Positions 23,791 through 34,378 of a stretch of DNA of 64,000 nt are shown here, in pieces. The notes under the pieces were generated by a model. It had not been told where the DNA came from. It saw only the letters and a list, made by a program, of their open reading frames with translations, and did not search any database. Every line of letters starts with the position of its first letter. Within the stretch, counting starts at the first letter, position 1. Where the stretch lies: NCBI GenBank assembly GCA_030068075.1, contig CM057839.1, positions 22,857,167 to 22,921,166 of the forward strand, read 5' to 3'. The stretch is from Paguma larvata (lineage: Eukaryota > Chordata > Mammalia > Carnivora > Viverridae). The position numbers and the translations under genes were made by a program.

Positions 23791-23850
23791 CCTTGATTTA
23801 TTCAGCAAACATTTATTAAGCACCATCTTGTAGCAGGCACATACTAGAAA
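23791..23850 (-). mobile_element. Possible L2 3'-end remnant
   Basis: TTTATTCAGCAAACATTTATTAAGCACC ... GCAGGCACATACTAG is the common antisense L2 3'-end motif. Only about 60 bp can be recognised. Confidence 0.5.
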
Positions 23851-25505
23851 AATTTTAAATGAGATTTTAAATATAAAATGATTATTCAATTCTTTGTGAT
23901 TCTATATGAATTCAATGGTAATTTAATATTTTCATATTAAATAATTTACACGTCTGGCTTCTTTACTAGAGTCCATGCATTTTGTTTAACATATAAATGA
24001 TGAGGTGCTATCATGAGTTTACAGGAATAATATGGTTCTAAATCAGGGTTTTATCCTTGAAATTTATCTGATACCCTAAAAATTTATGTAAATTAATATT
24101 TTTAGGAAGATAATATTTCCATATTACTTTTTCCTTTGCCAACTCCATGTTTGTTAAACTCTCTAATATTTATGTAAAGTTTAGGGTTTTCTGTTTTATT
24201 TATTTTATGCTAGCCACCTGGAGGATGAGAGACCCTAGATGTGTAAATGACAAATGTCACTATTCAAGAGGATGGAATTCCTAGGGAAATACAGGAGGGA
24301 TCAAACAAATAGAAATGGGTTGGTAGCTCACTTTGTAGCTCAGGGAATCGTCTTCTCATTTTTGCTCTTGAATCCTTTCTAATTTGGGTCACTTAATAGT
24401 CTGTGTAATAATATGGCCTGAAGGTGGCTCCCACTTGGGGAGAAAATCTCAAGCTTAAAATTTCTCCTAAAACAAATACAGTATCAAAAATAAAAGGAGT
24501 GAATGACTGTCTTTGACATGCTTTTTAAATCTTTTGAGAAAGAATAATAATCTTGTCATTTAAAAAGAATAGTCTATGTCAATTTCAATACCAATAGAAT
24601 CTTGGAGACAGAAAAGGATGTAGTCTAGATTTGTATATAAGGCTAAAATGATTCTTCCTACCATATCATTAGTTCAAGTTATTTTACTAAGAAGAATATG
24701 TGGATTGTTTTCCTTAAAGACAATTCTATTGAAACCTCCTTTTAGTTTGTATTTCTATAGCACGACAACTGGAATATTAAGAATTTCAGTTGTCAGAGGC
24801 TGTTGAAGCTTATATCTAATTTAAATTTTGGCACAGCAATGCCTTCACTGGAAACTTGAATTAAAACTGGGAGGGGGGTTTGGGAGAGAGATGGGGAGTG
24901 AGATAAATATAGCCTTTTGTGCTTGGTCAGCTGAGAAAGAAAAATGCAGCATTCCAGAGCTAGATGCTGAAGAAGCAGCTTCCTGAGTCATCTCGCATAA
25001 TTTTTGGTCTTCGCAGGAGCAGCGGTTCTTTGGTATCTTGATAGACACAGAGACATTGGGAATCATTCCTGGAAGTCCAGGCCAGCTTTGTTTCTCTTCA
25101 GCTCTTCCAACAATTAAGTAAATATTTTTATAATCTTTATTAAATCCCTTTACCTAAAACTAGCTAGATTGTATCCATTCTCTGTGACTAAACCCTGATC
25201 TGTGCCTCTAAGACAATATAATTGTGTAAGCTCCTGGTCACTTTGTGATAAACAATATAAACGATATGTCTTCTCCTTGTGCATCCATCTATGTAACTTT
25301 CCTGAGACTCTGGTTCTTGTAGCCAGAGGTAAATACTGGGCCAGACACATAGTAAGCCCCAAATAAATATCCTCTGACCATTATTCTGTAGCTTGTCTGC
25401 AGAGGGTTTTAAGGCATAACAGTGCAGGACGTGGTTTCTATTCTTTGCTTTTGCAGTTCACCTAATGTGTACTATATCATTAGTAGTCACAGAGTATTTA
25501 CTCAT
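23851..25505. other. Mostly unassigned; possible LTR and L2 scraps near 25.1-25.4 kb
   Basis: 25110-25205 resembles the 3' end of an ERVL/MaLR LTR (AATCCCTTTACCTAAAACTAGC, CTGTGACTAAACCCTGA). 25338-25378 resembles a plus-strand L2 tail (GCCAGACACATAGTAAGCCCCAAATAAATA). Both are weak. The rest is unassigned. Confidence 0.35.
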
Positions 25506-25512
25506 TTTTCTT

Positions 25513-25532
25513 TTTTTAAATGTTTATTTATT

Positions 25533-25573
<41 letters not shown>

Positions 25574-25740
25574 GGGAAGAGGGAGAGGGAGACACAGAAC
25601 TGGAAGAGGGCTCCAGGCTCTGAGCTGTCAGCACAGAGGGCTTCAGATTCTGTGTCTCCCTCTCTGCCCCTTCCCTACTAGTGCTCTCTCTCTCTCTTAA
25701 AAACAAAACAAAACAAAACAAAAAACATTAAAAAAATAAA
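25513..25740. mobile_element. Palindromic CAN-SINE: two inverted 3' halves
   Basis: 25513-25637 is the 3' half of a minus-strand felid SINE (T-rich tail, alternating GA tract at 25536-25570, GCTCCAGGCTCTGAGCTGTCAGCACAGAG). At 25638 it switches into the 3' half of a plus-strand SINE (GCTTCAGATTCTGTGTCTCC, CT block, A-rich tail with (AAAAC)n). Both tRNA-like heads are missing. The arms can pair over about 95 bp around a loop of roughly 29 bp (25611-25639). Open frames on both strands across it are translations of the palindrome. Confidence 0.9.
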
Positions 25741-26207
25741 GAATTTACCTTTTAACTTCTATTTCCTAAGTGGCAGATCCTACTCTCTGGTAATTCTACC
25801 AATGACACTCTCCTATGGTTTCTAAGCTGTTTTTAAACTGAACCTAAAGTCTTATTGTTGTTTTTTATATTGTATGACATTTTCTGTGAAACATCACTTA
25901 TCTTTACTTAAAAAACTATATTGTTTAGAAAACTTTAATTTCCTCTAATTTGGAAGAGAAGGCCTATGACAAATTCTCCAGCCAAATGTTTAAATCAAAG
26001 TCTGTGACTTGCACGTGTAGATGAAGGCTACCGCAGAGGACTAGAGACAAAAATGTGAATAGCTTCATGGCCATCTCCCGTGAAGTGGGACAGGAAGTAG
26101 ACTGGGCAGGAATGAAGGGCTGTCTCCACGCATTCTCCTTTCCGGGCCATTAATCCTCTCTTTTATTTAGGTCTCCAGTGACAGCATTCATCCAGCAAAA
26201 GAAAGTT
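25741..26207. other. Unassigned non-coding stretch
   Basis: Nothing is recognised between the palindromic SINE and the MER6-like transposon. Confidence 0.5.
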
Positions 26208-26376
26208 CAGTAAAACCTTAGATTGCAAGTGTGAGTAACTTGTTCTGCGAGTGTTTCACAAGACATAGAGGAAACATTCTCTAACAACTTTTAACTGATA
26301 AACAAATGATATCTTACAATACAAGTAGTATGTGATCACAGGATCACAGGATCACAACTGAGCCAATGGTTCTTAA

Positions 26377-26414
<38 letters not shown>

Positions 26415-27094
26415 CTCTCTGTGCGTTTGTGGGTGATGGTCTCCCATGCTTGGATGCTCGGTTTCAGGCTGTGGTATTTGGCAGAAGTCAGTGCTTTTTC
26501 AGAATGTAGGAAGGTGCCCACAACTGGCGGAAGTGTATTTTTTGTCACCTCAAAGCACCTATGGACACTGCTCTGCTCTTCTATACAAGAGTAAGCTTCG
26601 GAAAGCTTTGCTTCATTCCAGGTCAGGCTGCCTGCAGATACAGACCCTTTCCTCTGCTGCCTTATTGTCAGTTCCATTCAATACAGTATATGATGAGAGT
26701 TTAATCAACACTGTACTGTAGTCAACATCCGTGTGACTGTATACAATGGTCCCCACGCAGAAAAAGATTCCTTTGAGCCAATAGATAGCAGCGATTCCGT
26801 TAGTGATAGTGAAAGTCGTCCTACACAATAATGCTCCTCTCTCTTGTCTCCCTCACATCAGACATGAAGGTTTTCAAAGGTACGCGCAGGTTAATTTATT
26901 TTTCTTTATGTTTTGTATCTTCTTTATTATATTGTATTACATTACAGTGTTGTAATCATTTTCATCTGAATATTCTTGTGTTGTGGAACGAATCGTATGA
27001 GTTTCCATTTGGGAAATGTGCTTTGATATACAAGTGCTTTGGATTACAAGCATGTTTCTGAAACAAATTATGCTCACAAACCAAGGTGTTACCC
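26208..27094 (+). mobile_element. MER6/Tigger-like non-autonomous DNA transposon
   Basis: The left end CAGTAAAACCTTAGATTGC and the right end (ATTATGCTCACAAACCAAGGTGTTAC) are imperfect inverted repeats. Internal stretches such as GCAAGTGTGAGTAACTTGTTCTGCG and, inverted, GTGCTTTGATATACAAGTGCTTTGG extend them. The interior carries CAGGATCACAGGATCACA and a (CT)n tract at 26369-26421. The flanking TA pair is not obvious. Frames of 71-113 codons on both strands have many overlaps and no transposase domain, so it is non-autonomous. Confidence 0.75.
26369..26421 (+). repeat. (CT)n microsatellite inside MER6-like element
   Basis: About 22 CT units with two CC interruptions. The antisense reading gives a poly(Glu-Arg) run. 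Confidence 0.92.
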
Positions 27095-27107
27095 GTTCTT
27101 ACCACAG

Positions 27108-27545
27108 GTGGCCTAGGGACGTAGACAACTGCGGGAAATCAAATAGCTATGTCCTGGGTTAGGGGGTTATGAGGAATGCATTGCAAAGCATAAAACTGCT
27201 CTCTGGCCTTGCCAAAAACAGCAGACTACACTTTACTTATCTAATTAATGTAAATCTAGGGGTTAGGTCCTGCCTATGTTCATAAATTCCTTAGACCATG
27301 TTATCGCATGGATATTTTATCCTGTCTTAGCTTCTTTATCTGCACGTTTTTTATAGTTCTCACTGGCATGTAGCTCACTGAAAAGTATTGCCCAATGTGA
27401 CCTTAAATGTAAGCTCAATAAATACGGGAGCTTGAGAGAAGCTCAGGGAGACTTCCTTAGCCTCCTTCTCTCCTCTTTTGATTTGCACGGAGTCTTGAGT
27501 AGTCCTTTCTGCCACCCTGGGCTTTGCTGGACGAAGCCAAAAAAA
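27108..27545 (+). mobile_element. Possible ERV LTR
   Basis: GCTCAATAAATACGGGAGC at 27413-27431 carries a polyadenylation signal. It is followed by a pyrimidine-rich CTCCTTCTCTCCTCTTTTGATTTGC segment and GCCACCCTGGGC, an arrangement that looks like R-U5 of a retroviral LTR. I could not define TG...CA ends or a TSD, so the limits are approximate. Confidence 0.4.
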
Positions 27546-28850
27546 GCTGAACCCACACGATTCCCCTTTCCACCACAGCGCTCCCATTGCATGCTATTCA
27601 GTTTCCATTATAGTTTAAAGCATCGGGTCAATGATGGTTTCATATCCACCTATGAGGGAACCCCCTGTAAAGAAGAAAATATTGGACATTTGGAGGTATT
27701 CGGGTAGGCTTAAGCATGGATCATACACTGACTTCACTTTAACTATCAAATGCAATCACAGGAGGAACAGTCTGAGCCATTCTCCCTTTCTTGAGACCTT
27801 AAAAAAATCACACCTACTGAAGTTTTATAAGATGTGTATTTCATGGAAAACCTGTAACAGAATAATTCAGGCATGGAGAAGAAATATCCAAAACTTTTCA
27901 GTTTTGATAGATGAAAGGATTTAAAAAAGAGTTTAAATGACTCAGTCCTTTTAAGGATAATTGACACTGAGGTAGTACAGACGGTTTATTTACAGGCTGC
28001 TATTAGTCCGGACTGAACCAGCATTCTACTCTTCAGCCAATAGGCTGTACTTGACATATCTACCACTTCTATACGTATTTTAACACTTTCCCTGTAATAT
28101 AAATATTTCAAATTACTTGTGAGTCTTTGTAATAGCAATTTCCACAAGGGACAAAAAGATAATTTGGCTAATTATGGTCAGTAATATCAGTCTTATTCCT
28201 TTAAAAGTGTAACTTCAAATAATTTACCAAATTTGATTTTATTACTACTCAGAGAAAAATCATGGGCCACATTTACATTTTAATAAATTCCATCCATATT
28301 ACCAATTTTATCATATTAGAGATTGTTTCCACACTTAAAAGCCTGTTTTACAATTTGTAAAACTTCCAAATGACTATTTTATGTGTCATAAAATATTTTT
28401 AGGGTAATAACTATAGTGTAATATGTTTCCTAAATTAAAGAATTCTGGTAATACACTGAAATCCAAAATAATTTATGGTAATATTTTCTAATTAATAGTT
28501 ATTCTTTCATAGCATCACATAAAATATAAATTACTGAAAATATTCTATCAGGTATAATGCATGAACTTAAATATAAGACACTTCTATATTTAATATTCTA
28601 TGAAGCATCACTCAGAGTAATTTATTTGTAAAGTTACCTTAGAATACCAAAAATATTTTAAAGTGTTTGAATAAAAATGAATTTATTCCTACTTACTCAT
28701 ATTGTAAAGTCATGGATATACTTATAAAACTTATGTTATTTTTTTCTACAACCTGAGTAGTAAAGATTTTCTTACCAGATTTACTGTTTTCCTCCTTGAA
28801 TAATATGGTCAGAGTCTAAGATAAAATTATTCCATAGGGAAGTTCACATG
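27546..28850. other. Unassigned AT-rich stretch
   Basis: The overlapping frames at 27631-27924 (plus) and 27746-27967 (minus) have no domain. No repeat is recognised. Confidence 0.45.
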
Positions 28851-29020
28851 CCTGTGACAGAAACCATCTTATTTATCACAACAATTCTATTAAATAGGCA
28901 TGTACTTAAATTACCATTTTCCAAAGAACTAGGCTTACATGATGCCCTTTCCAATGTCACATTCATATTATTTAATACTCAAACTGATATTAGTCTCAGT
29001 CCAATATACATGCTCTTTTC
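28851..29020 (+). mobile_element. Probable MIR, diverged
   Basis: AACCATCTTATTTATCACAACAATTCTATTAAATAGGCA, TTACCATTTTCCAAAGAACTAGGC and CCAATGTCACATTC follow MIR order. It is too diverged for firm limits. Confidence 0.55.
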
Positions 29021-29671
29021 ACTAGACATTTCTTCCTTTCCTTCTTTTAAATTCAAAAAGGATTTAAAATGGTAATACCTAATATAATAAATACTGACAT
29101 TGCCTATAATATCTAATAAAAGAAAAAAGTAAAATAATTGTGATAAATAAAAGAAATATGTTATTTAGAATCCATCAAAGATAAAGGTCTAATGATATGA
29201 GGTCTGGAATTAACTTCACAATAATTATGACAGGTGAATTAGTAGGGAGATGGAAGCAACAATATTGGTCAGCTTTTTGATAATTGCTAAAGCTGGAAAT
29301 GAGTTCATTTTTGATAATTGCTAAAGCTGGAAATGAATTCATGAAATTAGGTTCATTAAACTAATTGCTCTTTTTCGTATAGGTTTTATATAGTCTCTAT
29401 ATATTATTTAAAAATGGATTTGAATAAACCAAGATTACCAAGAACACTTAATGACACAGGAAATTCCTATAATATATTCTTATGTAACATAGAAATGGTA
29501 AAAAAATTATGATAGTCTTAACCTTTTTTGCATACTTCATTATTCAAGAATCAAAAATCTAGGCAGGAAGTGTCCACTGATTTTAGGGAGAAAAGAGAAG
29601 AAATACAAAGATTGCTCATCAGTATTGTGAGAATATATTTTCTTTGTGTACTTGAATTTCTCCACGTAAAG
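29021..29671. other. Unassigned stretch with a 34-bp tandem duplication
   Basis: AT-rich, no gene seen. It contains the duplication at 29274-29341. Confidence 0.5.
29274..29341 (+). repeat. Tandem duplication, 2 x 34 bp
   Basis: 29274-29307 and 29308-29341 are identical except for one base (GAGTTCA versus GAATTCA). They start TTTTTGATAATTGC. Confidence 0.97.
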
Positions 29672-29684
29672 ATGATGTTATTTT

Positions 29685-29857
29685 TTAGAAATTTTGTTAA
29701 TGTTTATTTATTTTTGAGAAAGGGAGAGACAGATAGAGAGAGCTGTAGGGGGGCAGAGAAAGAAAGGGAGACACAGAATCTGAAGCAGGTTCCAGACTCT
29801 GAACTGTCAGCACTGAAGTCAGAAGCTTAACCAACTGAGTCACCCATGCATCCCCAA
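29685..29857 (-). mobile_element. Felid CAN-SINE with internal deletion, TSD
   Basis: The minus-strand SINE lacks about 55 bp between the CAGCAC (about 29813) and TGAAGTCAGAAGC blocks, where ordinary copies carry the box-B region. The TSD is ATGATGTTATTTT at 29672-29684 and ATGATGCTATTTT at 29858-29870. Confidence 0.94.
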
Positions 29858-29870
29858 ATGATGCTATTTT

Positions 29871-32800
29871 AAAAGGAAAAACATCCTTTCAAACAGGTAA
29901 AACTGCAAGTTAAAATAGTGTGCTTATTAAATTAGAAGAAAACACTATTTTTATACTGATCAATGTATTTGCATCCATGGAGAATTTATGGCTTTTCCTG
30001 TTTAATTTTAGTTAACCAAACAACTGAAAAATAACAAGGGAAGGAACTGCCATTAACGGTCTCCCAAGGTTGACTGCTCTTATTGGTCATTCGTCCTTCT
30101 CTGTTTTAATGTCTCAATCTCTTTGGTGGCTCAAATCATCTTACTTATAGTCCATTTCTCCTTACACTGTGTCCCCTAATAACTAAAGAAATCATTGGCA
30201 CATATAGTTTTATGGCAATCATAGTTTTATGATTCTCTGGGCCACTATAGACAATCTTTTTCAATATAAGTGGGCCTTCCTTCAATGTCTCATCAAAAAA
30301 TAAAATCTATACAATTTCCATTATTCATACTCTTCATATTAAAAGGTATAAAAGCTACATTTATTTTATCTTTACCCAGCATCTTAGCAGAACTGATGCT
30401 CTTTTCCCACTCTTTCCTGTGACATACCTAAAGACAAGATCTTATTAGTCATGTTTGTTTTCAAAGATTGCAGAAATTACTAAACACATTAAAAGTAATT
30501 TTCAAAAAATATTTGTCAGAAGATAAACAAATGAGCATATAAATCATGGATTGGAGTTATTAATGCATATTATGTGTCTTGAAGTGTTATCTTTTCTTTG
30601 AAATTGAATGAGACTTTCTTTAGAAGGCAAGTTGTGTGGTAAAGGAGAAGAGAAAAATTATGTGCTAATTAGAAATTTTACACTAATATGAACCTTGAGA
30701 GAGCGTATGAATTGTTTTGACCCCCAAATATGCTAGGTTTTGCTAAGATGGGTGCACTTGGGGGAAAAAAGAAAAACTGGTTGACCATCTTGCAAGTTGT
30801 GCCTAAATGATACTGTGGATGCAAATCATGGTTGTTGCCAAGGTCCATTTCAGAAAGGATACTTCCTCCACCACCCAGCCTCCAACAAATGTATTAAGAG
30901 TTTCCTTAGAGAATTAATTTTATAGCCAGTTAAACTTCAAAAGAACTTTTGTGTGTATCCTCTATTTTCCTGGTCTTGGGAACTTAGGAGAGGTATACTT
31001 ATGCAGATATTTACCCCTTTTAAATAGGAATGATTGAAAATAACAGAAACATTTTATAATCTTAAAATAATTTAAGCATGCTGGCCTCAATATTTTTATT
31101 GGTAAAAGTAGAGGGCTGGGTTATGGAGCCTCGAAGATTCCTTCCAGCAATAAAATTCCTACCTTCTGTCATTTTGGACTGAGGGAAAGGAAACTTTCAT
31201 GAATAGCCTCCTCTATTTTCCTTATACAGTTCAAATATTAAAACTTTCGGCTAAAGCATCTATACTGCCTTGTTATTCCCATTTGAAGCTATTCAAGCAG
31301 GAAGTTAAGTATTTGCTTTCCCTTTTTAAGCATAGGTCTTCAAGAAAATCTACAAAAAGATAAAAAAATACATTCTCATATAGAGAAAACTTGGTGCTTA
31401 AATACAAAATCTGATTTAGGTATTCTTGCATTAGTTAACAAGAGTTGTGTAACATAGTTCTATTTTTGGGATTGGAGAGGAATATGTTCTCGTTTTGCCA
31501 CGAGTTTAACTTTGCACCTAAGTTTAATAGAAAATTACTAAATTGTTTTTCTTCCATAATTAATTGGAAAGGAGAAGCTTGGAGAGATTTGAGACATTGA
31601 TTGAAGGCCATCACATTAGAGACTTGGTTTTTTATCTGGCCTTGTTTGACACAGTGAAAGCACAGAGGTGAGTTAAGAAGGAACCCTTGTTGGGTTCTTT
31701 ACTGTTTTTTTAAAATAACACTGAAGAGGTAAAAAACATAATTTAAATTGAAAAAGGATAAATGATAGCGTCTTTTTTTTTTTCTTAAGTATAGACCGCA
31801 CAGATGTAGACATTATGTTGGCAATTTCTTTGGGGTTGTTACGGAAATTGAAAATTGCTGATTTTTTAAATATTTACTTTGCAAAAAAGTAAATATGAAT
31901 TAATTTTTTTCAAACTTCCATGCACTGATACCTTACATAATGCCTTTCAAACACTCAATAAGTAATTTGTAAATTGATGATACCATAGGTTATGTCAGTC
32001 ACCTGAAGTGTATGATTTTGTTGTATGCCAATTTATATGCAAATTGTGCTTTCTGTTTTTTTATTGTGTAGCATAATTTATATAAAAAAGGGAGAAGCTA
32101 ATAATAATTTCCTTATTTTCTTTTGTAGAAGAAAATTAGTGTGACCCCTTAGAAACACAAATAAGCGGCAAAGTTACTTGCTTAACTGAAGATACAGTTA
32201 CATTACAATTATTTAATGTACTAATAGCTGTATTGACTGCCCACATTTGAGCTCATCAATGGTATTTTAGGAAATTATTCCACTTTACAAAATTAGGGGA
32301 ATAGCAGTCAGAAATTTGGAGAGTTAAAAATGTAGATATAGGGAGAAATTATTTCCATGTACTAAAAATTTGAATTCATTTCCTTTGATAAGAAATTGCT
32401 GAGCCCAGACCAATAGACTTTGGCTCTGCAGCAGAATTTGACCTAAAATATTTCTTATTTGGCTCTTATAGGTCAGATTCCCATACCAGGAAGAAAATCA
32501 TTCTGTTATTCAATTTTCAAGCAAACTTACATTTAGCTCTGATAGCAAATAGCTGAACAAACACAATTTTCTGAAGCCCAAAAATGAAATAAGATGAGAG
32601 AGATAGTAGGAAATTCATTTTCTACATGTTGTAATAATAGGAGAGAGAGCAATGTTTGGCAGATGTCACTTGATGAAATTATTGTACTGTTGAATGAAAT
32701 ACTTAAGAAAAGTTCATTTGATTCTAGCAGCCAGAGTATGGAGGACTGGATTAAAAACCACTGCTTCTTATTAGCTGCGGACTTGCCAACAATATAAATT

Positions 32801-33279
32801 GCTGGAGTTTTGCATTTTCAGGAAAGTTTTGTGAACTTGATTTTACAGAAACTTGAACTTCCTCTCCCAATAAAATAATGGGGTCTGAAGAAGTATACAA
32901 CTTTTTATGAAGAATTTCATTGATCAAAGACTCATTTTTCCCTTAAGAACAAAAAGGAGACCAACCTTTATTGGAAGCTCTATGTTTGACACTTGACTAT
33001 TTTCGTTATGGAGAGATAGAATTTTGCTAGGGTTATAGGCTCTTTCGAAGCCTATAACTGAAACTTTCTGAAAAGATAAATGTTCTATCTGCACTGCCTA
33101 ACAGGGCAGTCATTAGCTACATGTGTATGAAGACTTGACATGTGAATAGTTTGACTAAAAGATATGATATTTAATTTTATTTAATTTTCCTTAATTTCAA
33201 CTTCTACAGCCACGTATGGTAGTGACTATATGGAACCACACAGCTTCCAGCCAGATTTAATCTCCATGTGATTTTTATG
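29871..33279. other. Repeat-poor stretch (3.4 kb), no gene seen
   Basis: No SINE, LINE or LTR is recognised. The only frame of note is 67 codons at 32594-32797, with no recognisable domain. T-rich runs lie at 31772-31785. Confidence 0.5.
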
Positions 33280-33420
33280 TGTTACTTAAATTCCACAGGT
33301 TTTCATTATCTTATTTATAAAATGGGGATAATATATATGCCATCTTCTGGGTGGTTCTGGGATCAAATGAGTTTTGATGTGGCCGCATACTAGACACAAA
33401 GTACTTTTGCTAAAACGCAT
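33280..33420 (-). mobile_element. MIR, antisense
   Basis: TTTTCATTATCTTATTTATAAAATGGGGATAATA, GTGGTTCTGGGATCAAATGAG and GCATACTAGACACAAAGTAC are the antisense MIR core motifs in the correct order. Confidence 0.75.
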
Positions 33421-34144
33421 TTTCATGAGGGACTATTCCTAGATACTTTTATCCATATTTCACTGCAAAACACCCTGTGAGCAACACAAATTGTTTCAAT
33501 TTCCAAAGGTCACAGATCCTACATGTATCTGCATACAAGTAGCATGACTCATTAATAATTCCACACAGTTTTGCTACATAAACTGACACACTGTCCAATA
33601 GTGACAGATGTCACTACTTTTACCATCTTTAATGGACTCCACTCTTCTTTTTCTGTACACCATAGAATCCTCAGAGTCCTACCTTTGGGCAATTCTGTGG
33701 TTTAATATTCATTAAGACCGTTCTGCCCTCACCCACTTTTGATGCATGGAGCTTATCATAGTGTTCTGAGGAGGATTTACCAAACCAAAGTGCTGTTTAG
33801 ATTTTAATATTTTACATGAAAATGTGAAACAGTTCTTAGGGCGTTACTTCGACCCAGACAGAAGACCAGGGCAATTAAAAAGGAAATTGATTCAATTGAG
33901 ACACACCATGCAATACTCAGAACCAGCCTTTCTCCCTGACTACACAATTTAAAAAGTGAACCTGTAACATTTATCTCCTAAAGATTTCTTTTGGCTCATG
34001 AAAAGAATACACTTATAGCATTTGCCTTACCAATATTAGCCTTACTAATATTAGCCTGGAGTCCAGTGAAACCCTAATCAAGAAGGCTTTAATGTTCTTT
34101 TGTACATGGATAACTATAGACGAGCTTCTTAATTAAAAAAAAAA
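33421..34144. other. Unassigned stretch with a short tandem repeat
   Basis: CTTACCAATATTAGC and CTTACTAATATTAGC lie side by side at 34026-34055 (2 x 15 bp, one mismatch). Nothing else is recognised. Confidence 0.5.
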
Positions 34145-34152
34145 ATATTGTA

Positions 34153-34370
34153 GAGGTGCCTGGGTGGCTCAGTCAGTTAACTGTCCGACTTTGGCTCAGG
34201 TCATGATCTCACGGCTGTGGAGTTTGAGCCCCATGTCAGGCTCTGTGCTGACAGCTTGGAGACTGGAGCTTGATTGGTATTCTGTGTCTCCCTCTCTCTC
34301 GGTCTCTCCCCCACTCGTGCTCTGTCTGTCTCTCTTAAAAATAAATAAACATTAAAAACTTTTAAAAAAC
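34153..34370 (+). mobile_element. Felid CAN-SINE inserted at the edge of an old L1
   Basis: The head GAGGTGCCTGGGTGGCTCAG, body, CT block and AAATAAATAAACATT tail are present. The TSD ATATTGTA lies at 34145-34152 and 34371-34378. The overlapping antisense 77-codon frame is a SINE translation. Confidence 0.95.
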
Positions 34371-34378
34371 ATATTGTA

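Noticed and set aside
25513..25740. Rho-independent terminator or bacterial-type hairpin
   Set aside because: The palindrome is made of eukaryotic SINE halves; the genome is clearly mammalian.
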